From: Rhodopirellula sp.
Lineage (GTDB): Bacteria > Planctomycetota > Planctomycetia > Pirellulales > Pirellulaceae
Reading direction: 5' to 3'
DNA length: 14,739 nt
NCBI GenBank assembly: GCA_002712845.1
Contig: PAUV01000031.1
Coordinates: forward strand, 39,718-54,456
Positions 1 through 6,708 of the stretch are shown here, piece by piece. Numbering within the stretch: position 1 is the stretch's first letter; every line of letters begins with the position of its first letter. The position numbers and the translations under genes were made by a program. The notes beneath the pieces were generated by a model, which saw only the letters and a list, made by a program, of their open reading frames with translations, ran no database searches and was not told the DNA's origin.

Positions 1-231
1 GTGACAGATTATTGGACGCAGCGAGCTGTCATGCACCTTGCGGCCGGAGAAGTTGCCGATGCATACGATTGCTACATGGCGGCTGGTTGGGATCTAGGTG
101 CCGGACCGATCACTGTCTACGGCGAAATTCTTGAACGAGTTCACGAGACCGCCACTCAGTGTGGACAGCGAGGGCGAGCCGAGTTGGCTGCAACTCACCG
201 CAGGTGCCTGAGTGATCGCTACGGGATCTGA
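1..231 (+). CDS. small hypothetical protein, possibly 5'-truncated by the window edge
   Basis: The open frame runs from the first base (GTG) to a TGA at 229-231, giving 76 residues. GTG could be a true start, but the frame is open at the window edge, so the protein may extend upstream. The sequence is predicted helical with no signal peptide or membrane segment. The stretch around residues 11-30 (AVMHLAAGEVADAYDCYMAAG) has the small/large residue spacing of one tetratricopeptide-like helix pair, which is only suggestive. I do not recognise the family. It ends 43 bp before the convergent nucleoside hydrolase gene. Confidence 0.45.
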   Translation: MTDYWTQRAVMHLAAGEVADAYDCYMAAGWDLGAGPITVYGEILERVHETATQCGQRGRAELAATHRRCLSDRYGI

Positions 232-274
232 GTCGCTGCTGCTTTCTGTATGCACTGATCGTGACGTTTACTGA

Positions 275-1216
275 TTAGCTCTCTTGGCCTGCGTAACGCA
301 GGCTTCTGATAATGGCGGCTTGTACTTCAGACGCATCGACTTTTGTTGCAACTTCCATGTTGACAGGCCACTCAGGACGCAGACGCTGGTCGAATACGGT
401 GGCGCCACGTGTTAGCGAACCACGATGTTCCACCTTGCCACGCATGCTGGACCATTGAAAAAGATCTGGTTCCAGCACCGCCATCAAGGCGGTGGGGTCG
501 TAAAGCGAGATCAATTCACGGCCCAGATGCCTGTGTGCCATTCGAAAAGCAAAAGGCATGATCTTGTGCAGCAATGATCCGGCACGTGTAAAACGAGAAG
601 GCAGCTTTTCAAGCAATTCGACACCAAACTGCACTTGGTCAGTCACATCGAGCGGTACCAGGCTTTTGGTGGTAGCCGAATCGAATATTTGGTCGGCGCT
701 CTGAGGATCGTAAAACATGTTGCTTTCAGCCGTGGGGGATGCATTTCCCGGATGGCTGACAGAACCTCCACTGATGACAAGATTGTTGATCAGTGGAATG
801 GCAGTGGGGTCACGTCGACAAAGCCGCGCGAGATTGGTGAGTGGGCCGAGACATACCAGCGTGATGGAGTTCGGATTTTGGTGCACCAGCTCCGAAATTA
901 CTTTCTCGCTGGGCGTTTGGTGTTGTCGGCCAGAGGGCTCAAAATTGCATCCTCCCAAGCCATCATTACCGTGCAGCACATTATCATCTACCACAGGGGG
1001 GGTGTCGGCAGCAGTCGCTTTTCCAATCCTCGGATAGCGAGGTGGGTCGAGTTGTCCGACAATTCCGGTTACGTTCGTGGTGGCTTGTGATGCTTCGATA
1101 GTGCCAGCGGCAGCCGTGATCGCGAGCACTTCCAGTCGGGGGTCAAATAGAGCCATGGCAATCGCCACAGCATCGTCGATTCCCGGATCACAGTCGATAA
1201 TAATCTTGCGTGTCAT
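275..1216 (-). CDS. nucleoside hydrolase (inosine/uridine-preferring-type N-ribohydrolase)
   Basis: A 313-aa protein of the usual length for the family, which hydrolyses the N-glycosidic bond of ribonucleosides to free base and ribose in nucleoside salvage. The N-terminal calcium/ribose-binding motif DCDPGIDD lies at residues 8-15, HGNDGLGG at 82-89, and the ribose-binding AESNMFYDPQSA at 163-174 (usual form xEFNxxxDPxAA). No signal peptide is seen, so it is cytoplasmic. The C-terminal motif that usually reads HDP(L/T)A is LYDPTA (238-243): Asp240 (calcium ligand) is kept, but the His that acts as general acid in the inosine-uridine group is Tyr239 (TAC at 500-502). Purine-specific trypanosomal enzymes carry Trp at the equivalent place, so activity is still plausible with altered specificity. 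The ATG at 1214-1216 directly precedes TRKIIIDCD, the normal N-terminus. The gene diverges from trpD. Confidence 0.93.
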   Translation of the reverse strand: MTRKIIIDCDPGIDDAVAIAMALFDPRLEVLAITAAAGTIEASQATTNVTGIVGQLDPPRYPRIGKATAADTPPVVDDNVLHGNDGLGGCNFEPSGRQHQTPSEKVISELVHQNPNSITLVCLGPLTNLARLCRRDPTAIPLINNLVISGGSVSHPGNASPTAESNMFYDPQSADQIFDSATTKSLVPLDVTDQVQFGVELLEKLPSRFTRAGSLLHKIMPFAFRMAHRHLGRELISLYDPTALMAVLEPDLFQWSSMRGKVEHRGSLTRGATVFDQRLRPEWPVNMEVATKVDASEVQAAIIRSLRYAGQES

Positions 1217-1284
1217 AAGAACAGTTTAAGTTTCCATGGTTGGCACGACGACCCCGAAATCGACAGACGCTAATATTTCCTTGT

Positions 1285-1296
1285 TGCAGATCTGCA
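1285..1296. promoter_or_regulatory. perfect 12-bp palindrome in the divergent nucleoside hydrolase/trpD spacer
   Basis: TGCAGATCTGCA is a perfect dyad located about midway in the 135-bp spacer between the two divergent start codons (1216 and 1352). Its position suits an operator for a dimeric regulator of one or both genes. No regulator gene is adjacent, so this is only a candidate. A TTGACA hexamer follows at 1318-1323 but has no good -10 at normal spacing. Confidence 0.25.
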
Positions 1297-1351
1297 TGTC
1301 ACCCAACTTTCCCCGCTTTGACACAATTATCCAACCAAAAATCAAGCTGCC

Positions 1352-2380
1352 ATGAATTCAAGTTATCCCAATGAATCGCTATTTCAGCAAGCAATCTCGC
1401 ATGCCCAGCAAGGGGATGATCTGAGCGAAGAGCACACTGGCGATCTGATCGATGCCATGCTGCAAGGAGCTGCTGACGAGCAACAGGTTGCTGACTTGTT
1501 GCTGGCCCTCAAAGCGAAAGGCGAAGCTGTCAGTGAATTGGTGGGTGCAGCCAAGGCGATGCGACGCCACATGACCCGAATTCCACATCACCATGACATG
1601 CTGCTTGATACCTGCGGGACTGGTGGCAGTGGTAGTGGAACATTCAATATCAGCACCGCTGTCGCTATGGTGGCTGCCTCGTGTGGTCTGCCTGTCGCCA
1701 AACATGGGAATCGTAAGGCGACCAGCCTGACGGGTTCAGCGGATGTTCTGGAAGAGCTTGGTGTGGGTATCGAGTCAGAGGCGGATGTTGTGGCTGAGCG
1801 ATTGGACAAAATTGGAATCTGCTTTTGTTTCGCTGCTAAACTCCATCCTGCCATGCGGCATGTGGTTGGTGTGCGGCGTAAGCTTGGCGTCAAAACATTG
1901 TTCAATCTGCTAGGCCCTTTGTGCAATCCAGCAGGAGCAACCCATCAATTACTGGGAACCTCCAGTTCGGACGCTCAGGCCAAGGTTGCTGCCGCGATTC
2001 GGCAACTTGGAACAAATCGTTCCTTCATTGTTTATGCAGAAGATGGCCAGGATGAGGTCTCACTTGATGGGACAACCACCGTGATCGAGGTTTGTGATGA
2101 CCAGGAGACCAGTCACCGATGGACAGCAAGTGATTTTGGTTTACTGCCCGTCGGACATGAAGCATTGTCGGCTCCGGATCCAGCAGCCAGCGCTGATATC
2201 ATACGCAGGCTGTTTGCTGGCGAGCCGGGACCCTGCCGCGATACAGTCATTGCAGGTACCGCTGCAGCACTCTTCCTGACCGGAAAAGCAGATTCCTTGC
2301 AAAAGGGGGCAGCCACCGCCGCCGAAGCCATCGATCAAGGAGCCGCGGCAGATAAGCTGGCTCAATTAGCAGGCGTCTGA
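1352..2380 (+). CDS. trpD: anthranilate phosphoribosyltransferase
   Basis: Transfers phosphoribosyl from PRPP to anthranilate, the second step of tryptophan synthesis from chorismate; a soluble homodimer in most bacteria. At 342 aa it is full length. Residues 1-75 fit the helical N-terminal domain. The PRPP/anthranilate site follows: GTGGSGSGTFNIST at 89-102, AKHGNRKATSLTGSADVLEELGV at 116-138 (the KHGN..xS..GSAD signature), HPAMRHV at 165-171, NLLGPLCNP at 185-193, and the metal-binding DEVSLDG at 234-240. One oddity is visible: the canonical GTGGD Asp is Ser93. No other trp gene is in the window, so the pathway is dispersed. The ATG at 1352 gives the expected N-terminus; no clear ribosome binding site precedes it. 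The last 19 bp overlap the convergent gene at 2362-3267. Confidence 0.96.
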   Translation: MNSSYPNESLFQQAISHAQQGDDLSEEHTGDLIDAMLQGAADEQQVADLLLALKAKGEAVSELVGAAKAMRRHMTRIPHHHDMLLDTCGTGGSGSGTFNISTAVAMVAASCGLPVAKHGNRKATSLTGSADVLEELGVGIESEADVVAERLDKIGICFCFAAKLHPAMRHVVGVRRKLGVKTLFNLLGPLCNPAGATHQLLGTSSSDAQAKVAAAIRQLGTNRSFIVYAEDGQDEVSLDGTTTVIEVCDDQETSHRWTASDFGLLPVGHEALSAPDPAASADIIRRLFAGEPGPCRDTVIAGTAAALFLTGKADSLQKGAATAAEAIDQGAAADKLAQLAGV

Positions 2381-3267
2381 GTGGTCACCGGTGGGGAAGA
2401 GGTGGATGTGTCTGCTGGTTGGCTACCACGGCCCCAGTTTTCAAACCACTCCGATAGTGAGAGTTTCAAGTCGTCCCGCTCTTTCTCGATCGACTTGTTG
2501 AGCTTGCCAACCAACTTTTCATTTTGCCGTTTTACCAGACGCTCAATCAGAATGTCTTCCAGCAGTTCACCCCATTGCTCGGCAACATCACCGCCGATAT
2601 TGCTGACACGATCCACTTCGAAGTGTTCCATCACCAATGCTGCTTTCTGAACGGTGGGGGCAATCACTAAGCCTGGTGGGATTTCTCCGTAGTTCGCATG
2701 GAAGCCTACCGATAGCGTTGAGTTCAACCGGATTCGTGCTTTGCCAACTACCGTTACGCTGAATAGTTTGACGCCTAAATTCCAACGTTGGACACGTGCT
2801 TCAAATTCCATGGGCGAAACGACCGATGATGTGATCGTCCAGCTCTGTTCCCCTGTTGTCGCATCAATAATCGGAATCACGTCGGTGATTTTGATGGCGG
2901 GAGGCACATCGGGAAGCGTCACTTCATACTTGACCCATCTTCCCTGCTCTAATTCTCGATGTCTGCGATTAGTGCGAAGTTTGAATCCATCTATCCGCAT
3001 TTTAACGCCTGCCCAAACACGTTTTGTGCCTCCCCAGTTTTTATCACCATTCATGGTGCGGGGGATGTGCTTGGATGCTTTGGTGGCTAACCACTGAACT
3101 GAATCTTTGGCTTGGTCGCTGTTGATTTGGAGTGTTTGAAGGTCGTTCTGGGTTTCAGATTTTTGTGCTGATGTGGAATCGGTTTGCGCCAGAGACAGTT
3201 GATTGGCCAGTTGGGTCAACAGAAGTAGCAGCAGACTGCGAACCAGAATTCGATGATGCGATTGCAT
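2362..3267 (-). CDS. exported protein of unknown function
   Basis: I do not recognise the family. I chose the ATG at 3265-3267 over an in-frame upstream start at 3303 because it puts a standard signal peptide at the N-terminus: basic MQSHHRILVR, a hydrophobic Leu-rich core, then LSLAQ with probable cleavage near residue 28. That gives about 301 aa, with the mature protein outside the cytoplasm. Residues ~30-60 are polar and Ser/Gln-rich; the middle (~80-230) alternates hydrophobic and polar residues as in a beta-rich domain; the C-terminal third (from about DVAEQWGELLEDIL) is a long charged helical segment, ending in a Thr/Pro/Ser tail. No catalytic motif stands out. A lipid-binding or envelope role is possible but not demonstrated. 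It overlaps trpD tail-to-tail by 19 bp. Confidence 0.75.
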   Translation of the reverse strand: MQSHHRILVRSLLLLLLTQLANQLSLAQTDSTSAQKSETQNDLQTLQINSDQAKDSVQWLATKASKHIPRTMNGDKNWGGTKRVWAGVKMRIDGFKLRTNRRHRELEQGRWVKYEVTLPDVPPAIKITDVIPIIDATTGEQSWTITSSVVSPMEFEARVQRWNLGVKLFSVTVVGKARIRLNSTLSVGFHANYGEIPPGLVIAPTVQKAALVMEHFEVDRVSNIGGDVAEQWGELLEDILIERLVKRQNEKLVGKLNKSIEKERDDLKLSLSEWFENWGRGSQPADTSTSSPPVTTQTPAN

Positions 3268-3964
3268 GAGGGTATCTCGAAGAAGGGCTTTCACCGCAAG
3301 CAAAATTACCGACGTTCTACTTTGACTTTCCTTCGCGATAGCTTGGCGGGGCCACCACAGTTGGCGGGGCCACCACGGGTAAGGCGGTTCGCGAAGGCAA
3401 GTGTCAACGAAGTCAACGAAAACAGTTAATGTCTATCGCAGGATGATCGGTCCCTGTCGATACCGCTGCCTGCTCTCATGCTCAGGACATGCCTCATGGA
3501 AGACTGCACAGGATCCCGTTCGTGGCTACCGAAACATCAAAGGCTGGCGGCGTAACCTGAGAGCATCAGCTGCAAACTAAATTCGGCAGGATCATGGGTA
3601 GGTGTCTGAGGCTGGGGTGGGGAAGCGTTGCAGTAGTGGTTTTTCTCTTGCTTTGAATCCGAAATGGCTCTTCCAATGCTTGCATTGAGGGCTTAGCTCA
3701 GAGGTGAACCTGCTGCCTAGAAAGGTGGGAGGTTATGGGCAGCGGTAGCAAAATCGAATTTGACGGCGTTCGGCCGGTGTGGGGCATGTGCGAAGCTGAT
3801 GCTTCAGTTCTGAGTTTCCTACTTTTGGTTTCCAGTGCCTGCGACGCCAACAGCCAAGATGACAGGTGTGTCATTCATGCGTTCAAGTGATGGTTGCTGT
3901 AAGAGTGGTGACGCAGGTAATTTACGTCCACATCATCTTCCAAGCTGTTTTCTACTTTGGTCGG
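3268..3964. other. ~700-bp gene-free spacer with a short repeat cluster
   Basis: No frame here has convincing coding character; short frames such as a 20-codon one starting near the ATG at 3496 end quickly and lack a ribosome binding site. The left part holds the tandem/inverted repeat described separately. Other structure is modest: an 8-nt stretch at 3471-3478 (TGCTCTCA) is complementary to 3558-3565, and a 5-bp hairpin GAAGC-TGAT-GCTTC lies at 3792-3805. The text GGGCTTAGCTCAGAGG near 3690 resembles a tRNA D-arm, but no T-arm or acceptor pairing follows. The stretch lies upstream of the unknown gene and downstream of hisH, so it must hold the promoter of the former. Confidence 0.6.
3330..3397. 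repeat. tandem 18-bp-period repeat enclosed by a 9-bp inverted repeat
   Basis: TTGGCGGGGCCACCAC occurs at 3343-3358 and again, identical, at 3361-3376 (period 18). Each copy is itself nearly palindromic (TGGcGG-GG-CCaCCA) and could fold into a small hairpin. Outside the pair, CCTTCGCGA at 3330-3338 is the exact reverse complement of TCGCGAAGG at 3389-3397. This nested symmetry resembles a short non-autonomous repetitive element of the REP/MITE kind. No transposase, ORF or target duplication is seen. Confidence 0.6.
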
Positions 3965-4612
3965 TCATGTTGCTGAGGCCTCTGAGTTGGCGGCATCGCC
4001 AGTTTGGTTGATTTGAACAAAGGCCTTGAGTACTTGGAGACCGTTGGTTTGACTTTTTTCAGGGTGAAATTGGGTAGCGAAGAGGTTGTCCTGTCGCACC
4101 ATGGCGCAAAACTTTCCTCCGTAATCACATTCCAAAGCGATGATGGAGGGATCTGCTGGTCTCACGTAGTAGCTGTGGACAAAGTAGAAATGGCTATTTT
4201 CAGGTGTGTCAGCGAGGATGGGGGCATCGGCTAGTTTTGTGACGGTGTTCCAACCCATGTGGGGAACTTTGTAGCTTGATGGCAGATCGAAACGCACAAC
4301 GTCTCCTTTCAGAACACCAAGTCCTTCGTGTTCACCATTTTCGAATCCTCGCTCAAAGAGCAGTTGCAAACCGAGGCAAATACCAAGGAAGGGGCGGTTG
4401 GAGCGAATGAAATCGACGATGGGAGCGGCGAGGTTACGGCGGTGAATTTCGGCCATCGCGTCACCAAAAGCACCCACTCCGGGCAGAATCAGCTTTTCTG
4501 CGGAAGCGATTTCCAGGGGGTCAGAGCTGATTTTTGCTTGACCTCCGACTCGCTCAATTCCTTTTTGAACGCTTCGAAGGTTTCCCATCTGGTAGTCGAC
4601 AATGGTAATCAT
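3965..4612 (-). CDS. hisH: imidazole glycerol phosphate synthase, glutaminase subunit HisH
   Basis: Class I glutamine amidotransferase subunit that supplies ammonia to HisF for imidazole glycerol phosphate and AICAR formation in histidine synthesis. The start at 4610-4612 gives MITIVDYQMGNLRSV, the family N-terminus, and 215 aa; an upstream in-frame ATG at 4645 adds 11 residues that do not fit. Oxyanion-loop PGVGAFGDAM lies at 44-53, nucleophile elbow GICLG with Cys79 at 77-81, HMGWN at 118-122, and FHPEKS at 182-187 supplying His183 and Glu185 of the triad. The C-terminal ~15 residues are a polar extension. HisF, its obligate partner, is not in the window. It reads away from hisE, sharing a ~190-bp spacer. 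Confidence 0.96.
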   Translation of the reverse strand: MITIVDYQMGNLRSVQKGIERVGGQAKISSDPLEIASAEKLILPGVGAFGDAMAEIHRRNLAAPIVDFIRSNRPFLGICLGLQLLFERGFENGEHEGLGVLKGDVVRFDLPSSYKVPHMGWNTVTKLADAPILADTPENSHFYFVHSYYVRPADPSIIALECDYGGKFCAMVRQDNLFATQFHPEKSQTNGLQVLKAFVQINQTGDAANSEASAT

Positions 4613-4734
4613 AGTGGCGGTTTGGCGTCGAAATCGGTCATGCACGGTAAGTCACTGCGATCATTAGCGTACCGAAAACCGGAAGAGACAGAACCCACCA
4701 AGCAGGTTCACGGTCATCCCCGCCGGTCTCGACG

Positions 4735-4763
4735 TTGGCAATTTGGCGTTCTCCGTCTAACAT
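4735..4763 (+). promoter_or_regulatory. candidate sigma-70-type promoter of hisE-hisG-rhodanese
   Basis: TTGGCA at 4735-4740 (5 of 6 to the -35 consensus) is followed after exactly 17 bp by TAACAT at 4758-4763 (4 of 6 to the -10 consensus). Initiation near 4770 would leave a leader of about 33 nt before the hisE ATG at 4803. It lies in the spacer between the divergent hisH and hisE, where a promoter is required. Planctomycete promoters are poorly defined, so this is a moderate-to-weak call. Confidence 0.35.
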
Positions 4764-4802
4764 CGTGAACAAACCATGCCGCAATTCCCTCTAGATCCTT
4801 GA

Positions 4803-5177
4803 ATGATGAGCCAGTCGCTTGAATCTCTGACTCGTTTGATGCAAACCTTGCAAGAACGAGCCGAAAAACGTCCTGCTGGTTCCTACACAACCAAGTTGAT
4901 GGAAGGTGGCGCCGCGAAAATTGGTAGCAAGATTCGCGAGGAAGCCGAGGAGCTGATCGAAGCTGCCGCTGAAGCGGGCGACGAGGGACGAAAGCATTTT
5001 GTTTACGAAGCCGGGGATCTGATTTATCACACCATGGTCCTGTTGGCGTGGCGTGGCGTTGATCTTCATGAGGTCGCTCAGGAGTTGGCTCGCCGCGAGG
5101 GAACCTCAGGACTGGTTGAAAAAGCAAGTCGTCCTACTGACAGTGACTCGATATCATCATCCTCTGAGAGTGAGTGA
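4803..5177 (+). CDS. hisE: phosphoribosyl-ATP pyrophosphohydrolase HisE
   Basis: Hydrolyses phosphoribosyl-ATP to phosphoribosyl-AMP and pyrophosphate, the second step of histidine synthesis. An all-alpha MazG/HisE-type protein: SYTTKLMEGGAAKIGSKIREEAEELIEAA (27-55) carries the acidic EEAEEL metal-binding helix, and EAGDLIYHTMVLLAWRG (69-85) supplies the second (E..D) half of the site. It is a stand-alone HisE, not fused to HisI. At 124 aa it is longer than the usual ~90-110 because of a Ser/Asp/Glu-rich C-terminal tail (about 107-124). Two adjacent ATGs (4803 and 4806) are both possible starts, with no clear ribosome binding site. The TGA overlaps the GTG start of hisG, implying translational coupling. 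Confidence 0.94.
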   Translation: MMSQSLESLTRLMQTLQERAEKRPAGSYTTKLMEGGAAKIGSKIREEAEELIEAAAEAGDEGRKHFVYEAGDLIYHTMVLLAWRGVDLHEVAQELARREGTSGLVEKASRPTDSDSISSSSESE

Positions 5178-6043
5178 AAACTTTGGACTCTGGAAATAAT
5201 TTACGGATCGGCTTGCCCAGTAAGGGGCGTCTAAGCGACATCGCGGGCGATCTGCTGAAGCAAGCAGGGCTGAGTTTCCGACGGCAAAGTCGGGGCCTTT
5301 TTGCTCGTGTCAGCGGCTTGCCAGTAGAGTTGATTTTTCTGCGCACTGATGACATCCCAACCCTGTGCGCCGAGGGGGCGATCGACATGGGGATCACAGG
5401 TAGTGACCTGTTGGAGGAATCAGGTGGTAGTGCCGAAGTGCGAATGAGACTTGGCGTTGGGCGGTGCCGACTAGCTATCTGTGTTCCTGACGATGCAAAT
5501 CTGAACTCAGCCGCGGATCTTGATGGTAAACGCATCGCTACAAGTTTTCCTGCCATCACAAAGCGTTACCTCGCCAAACATCAAGCGAGTGCCCATCTAG
5601 TTGCCTTGTCAGGATCGGTCGAAGTGATGATCCAGTTGGGCGTCGCCGATGCCATTGTTGATCTTGTTGAAACTGGCAGCACGTTAGCAGCCAATCGACT
5701 AAGGATTCTGGAAGAAATTGATTCGTACGAAACTGTACTGATTCAAAATGACCGATGCCGGGATACCGAAACGGCGGACCGAGTAGTGCGGCGACTCGAG
5801 GGCGTGGTGATCGCTCGCGACTATTCGTTGCTGGAATACAACGTGCCACGAAGCAAACTGGAAGCCGCTGAGGCCATTACACCCGGTTTTAATTCACCTA
5901 CCGTTAATACACTCGAAGACCCTGAGTGGTGTAGTGTGAGAGTCATGGTCAAACGTGGCGCTGTGATTGATGCCATGGAACGCCTCGAAACTGTAGGCGC
6001 CTCTGCGGTTATTGAAACTCCTATTTCCAATTGCCGTCTTTAA
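5174..6043 (+). CDS. hisG: ATP phosphoribosyltransferase, long form HisG
   Basis: Catalyses the first step of histidine synthesis, condensing ATP with PRPP. At 289 aa it is the long (HisG-L) form, with two periplasmic-binding-protein-like catalytic lobes followed by an ACT-like regulatory domain (about 214-287, including PGFNSPTVNTLED and the VRVMVKRG strand) that binds histidine, so it should be feedback inhibited and not need HisZ. RIGLPSKGRL (11-20) is the family N-terminus, and DAIVDLVETGSTLAAN (159-174) the PRPP-binding loop. The start is GTG at 5174, overlapping the hisE stop as GTGA (4 bp). No internal ATG precedes the conserved N-terminus, so the GTG is well supported. The rhodanese gene follows 20 bp downstream. 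Confidence 0.96.
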   Translation: MKTLDSGNNLRIGLPSKGRLSDIAGDLLKQAGLSFRRQSRGLFARVSGLPVELIFLRTDDIPTLCAEGAIDMGITGSDLLEESGGSAEVRMRLGVGRCRLAICVPDDANLNSAADLDGKRIATSFPAITKRYLAKHQASAHLVALSGSVEVMIQLGVADAIVDLVETGSTLAANRLRILEEIDSYETVLIQNDRCRDTETADRVVRRLEGVVIARDYSLLEYNVPRSKLEAAEAITPGFNSPTVNTLEDPEWCSVRVMVKRGAVIDAMERLETVGASAVIETPISNCRL

Positions 6044-6052
6044 AAATATTGC

Positions 6053-6059
6053 AGGAAGG
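6053..6059 (+). promoter_or_regulatory. ribosome binding site that fixes the rhodanese start
   Basis: AGGAAGG lies 4 nt before the ATG at 6064. It is one of the few clear Shine-Dalgarno-like sequences in the window and argues for ATG 6064 over the in-frame TTG at 6031, which would begin inside the end of hisG. Confidence 0.6.
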
Positions 6060-6063
6060 TTCA

Positions 6064-6408
6064 ATGTCTGAACAAGCTGAAATGCCCATCGAAATCGATG
6101 TCGCTACGGTCAACGAGATGCAGCAAAAAGAGGAAGCATTCTTGCTGCTCGATGTTCGTGAGCAAAATGAGTATGACATAGCAAAAATCGAAGGAAGCGT
6201 TTTGCTGCCGATGAGTGAGTTGCGATTGCGGCTTGAAGAATTGGAACCACATCAGGACTCACGCATTGTGGTGCACTGCCATCACGGTGGACGTAGCATG
6301 CAGGTGACACAAGCTCTGCGAGAGAGAGGGTATGCCAATGCACAGAATATGGCTGGGGGAATCGATGCCTGGAGTCTGCAGGTCGATTCCGGTGTGGCAC
6401 GCTATTAA
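6064..6408 (+). CDS. single-domain rhodanese-like sulfurtransferase
   Basis: A 114-aa protein consisting of one rhodanese domain. LLLDVREQNEYDIAKIEGSVLLPM (27-50) is the conserved N-terminal CH2A-type region, and HCHHGGRS (71-78) holds the six-residue active-site loop with the persulfide-forming Cys72; AGGIDAW (97-103) is the C-terminal signature. A Cys-initiated six-residue loop ending near Arg-Ser fits sulfurtransferases of the GlpE/PspE type, not the longer loop of Cdc25-type phosphatases. No signal peptide is seen. It lies 20 bp after hisG and is probably co-transcribed with hisE-hisG, though no link to histidine synthesis is known; the sulfur acceptor cannot be told from sequence. Confidence 0.9.
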   Translation: MSEQAEMPIEIDVATVNEMQQKEEAFLLLDVREQNEYDIAKIEGSVLLPMSELRLRLEELEPHQDSRIVVHCHHGGRSMQVTQALRERGYANAQNMAGGIDAWSLQVDSGVARY

Positions 6409-6531
6409 ATTGCCCACCAACTGCGGTACCCAGCCCAACGATCCCACTCGTGCTCTCACAAGTCTGGTGGGAAAAGCGGGTGGGGAATTAGCCAGTGTCG
6501 CCGTGAACTTCACGTTTTCACTTCTGCAACG

Positions 6532-6603
6532 CAGTCCTGAACGCCAGAACTACTCCAGTCCTGAACACCACAGCTAGTCCAGTCCTGAACGTCAGGACTT
6601 GCG
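6532..6603. repeat. three tandem copies of a 24-bp repeat
   Basis: CAGTCCTGAAC begins at 6532, 6556 and 6580, exactly 24 bp apart; the following 13 bases of each unit are partly conserved. In the third copy GTCCTGA-ACG-TCAGGAC (6582-6598) is a perfect 7-bp stem with a 3-nt loop, and the first two copies show degenerate versions of the same symmetry. The repeat is between convergent genes, so it could be a multi-site protein-binding array, a weak bidirectional terminator cluster, or a remnant repeat. No CRISPR-like spacer/repeat structure is present. Confidence 0.75.
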
Positions 6604-6618
6604 ATTGTTGCGTGTGTG

Positions 6619-6673
6619 GGTCACTTATTGACTCGTTCGTGAGTCACTTACCGACTGTTGTGACGAGGTGACC
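6619..6673. repeat. short direct repeat pair inside a 6-bp inverted repeat near the rseP 3' end
   Basis: GTCACTTA occurs at 6620-6627 and 6643-6650 (period 23), each followed by a similar YYGACT. GGTCAC at 6619-6624 is inverted as GTGACC at 6668-6673. It directly follows the 24-bp repeats and ends about 35 bp past the rseP stop. There is no T-tract, so a terminator role is not supported. Confidence 0.4.
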
Positions 6674-6708
6674 TTTGATCTCGTGTCGAATGGAAAAGTC
6701 CGCGCGAT

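Larger units (their letters stand above)
6409..6708. other. 300-bp convergent spacer between the rhodanese gene and rseP
   Basis: No convincing gene is present. It lies between two convergent 3' ends and holds two repeat clusters annotated separately. CGTGAAC-TTCACG at 6502-6514 followed by TTTT (6515-6518) could be a weak terminator for the plus-strand operon, but the stem is only about 4-6 bp with almost no loop. The open frame through 6332-6577 continues into the repeats and reads as repeated SSPERQ-like octets, which I take to be a by-product of the 24-bp DNA repeat. Confidence 0.55.

Noticed and set aside
635..1090. plus-strand frames antisense to the nucleoside hydrolase
   Set aside because: They are shadows of a gene with clear family motifs on the minus strand.
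1318..1346. TTGACA upstream of trpD as a promoter
   Set aside because: The hexamer is perfect, but the -10 position reads ATCAAG and lies within a few bases of the start codon, leaving no room for a normal leader.
3689..3760. tRNA-like text GGGCTTAGCTCAGAGG
   Set aside because: Only the D-arm-like segment matches; there is no GGTTCGAATCC T-arm, no anticodon stem and no acceptor pairing.
6332..6577. 81-codon plus-strand frame overlapping the rhodanese end
   Set aside because: It begins inside the rhodanese gene in another frame and reads into the 24-bp DNA repeats; it is best explained by the repeat having a length divisible by three.
6532..6603. possible CRISPR array
   Set aside because: The units are contiguous at 24 bp with no unique spacers between conserved repeats, and no cas gene is present.
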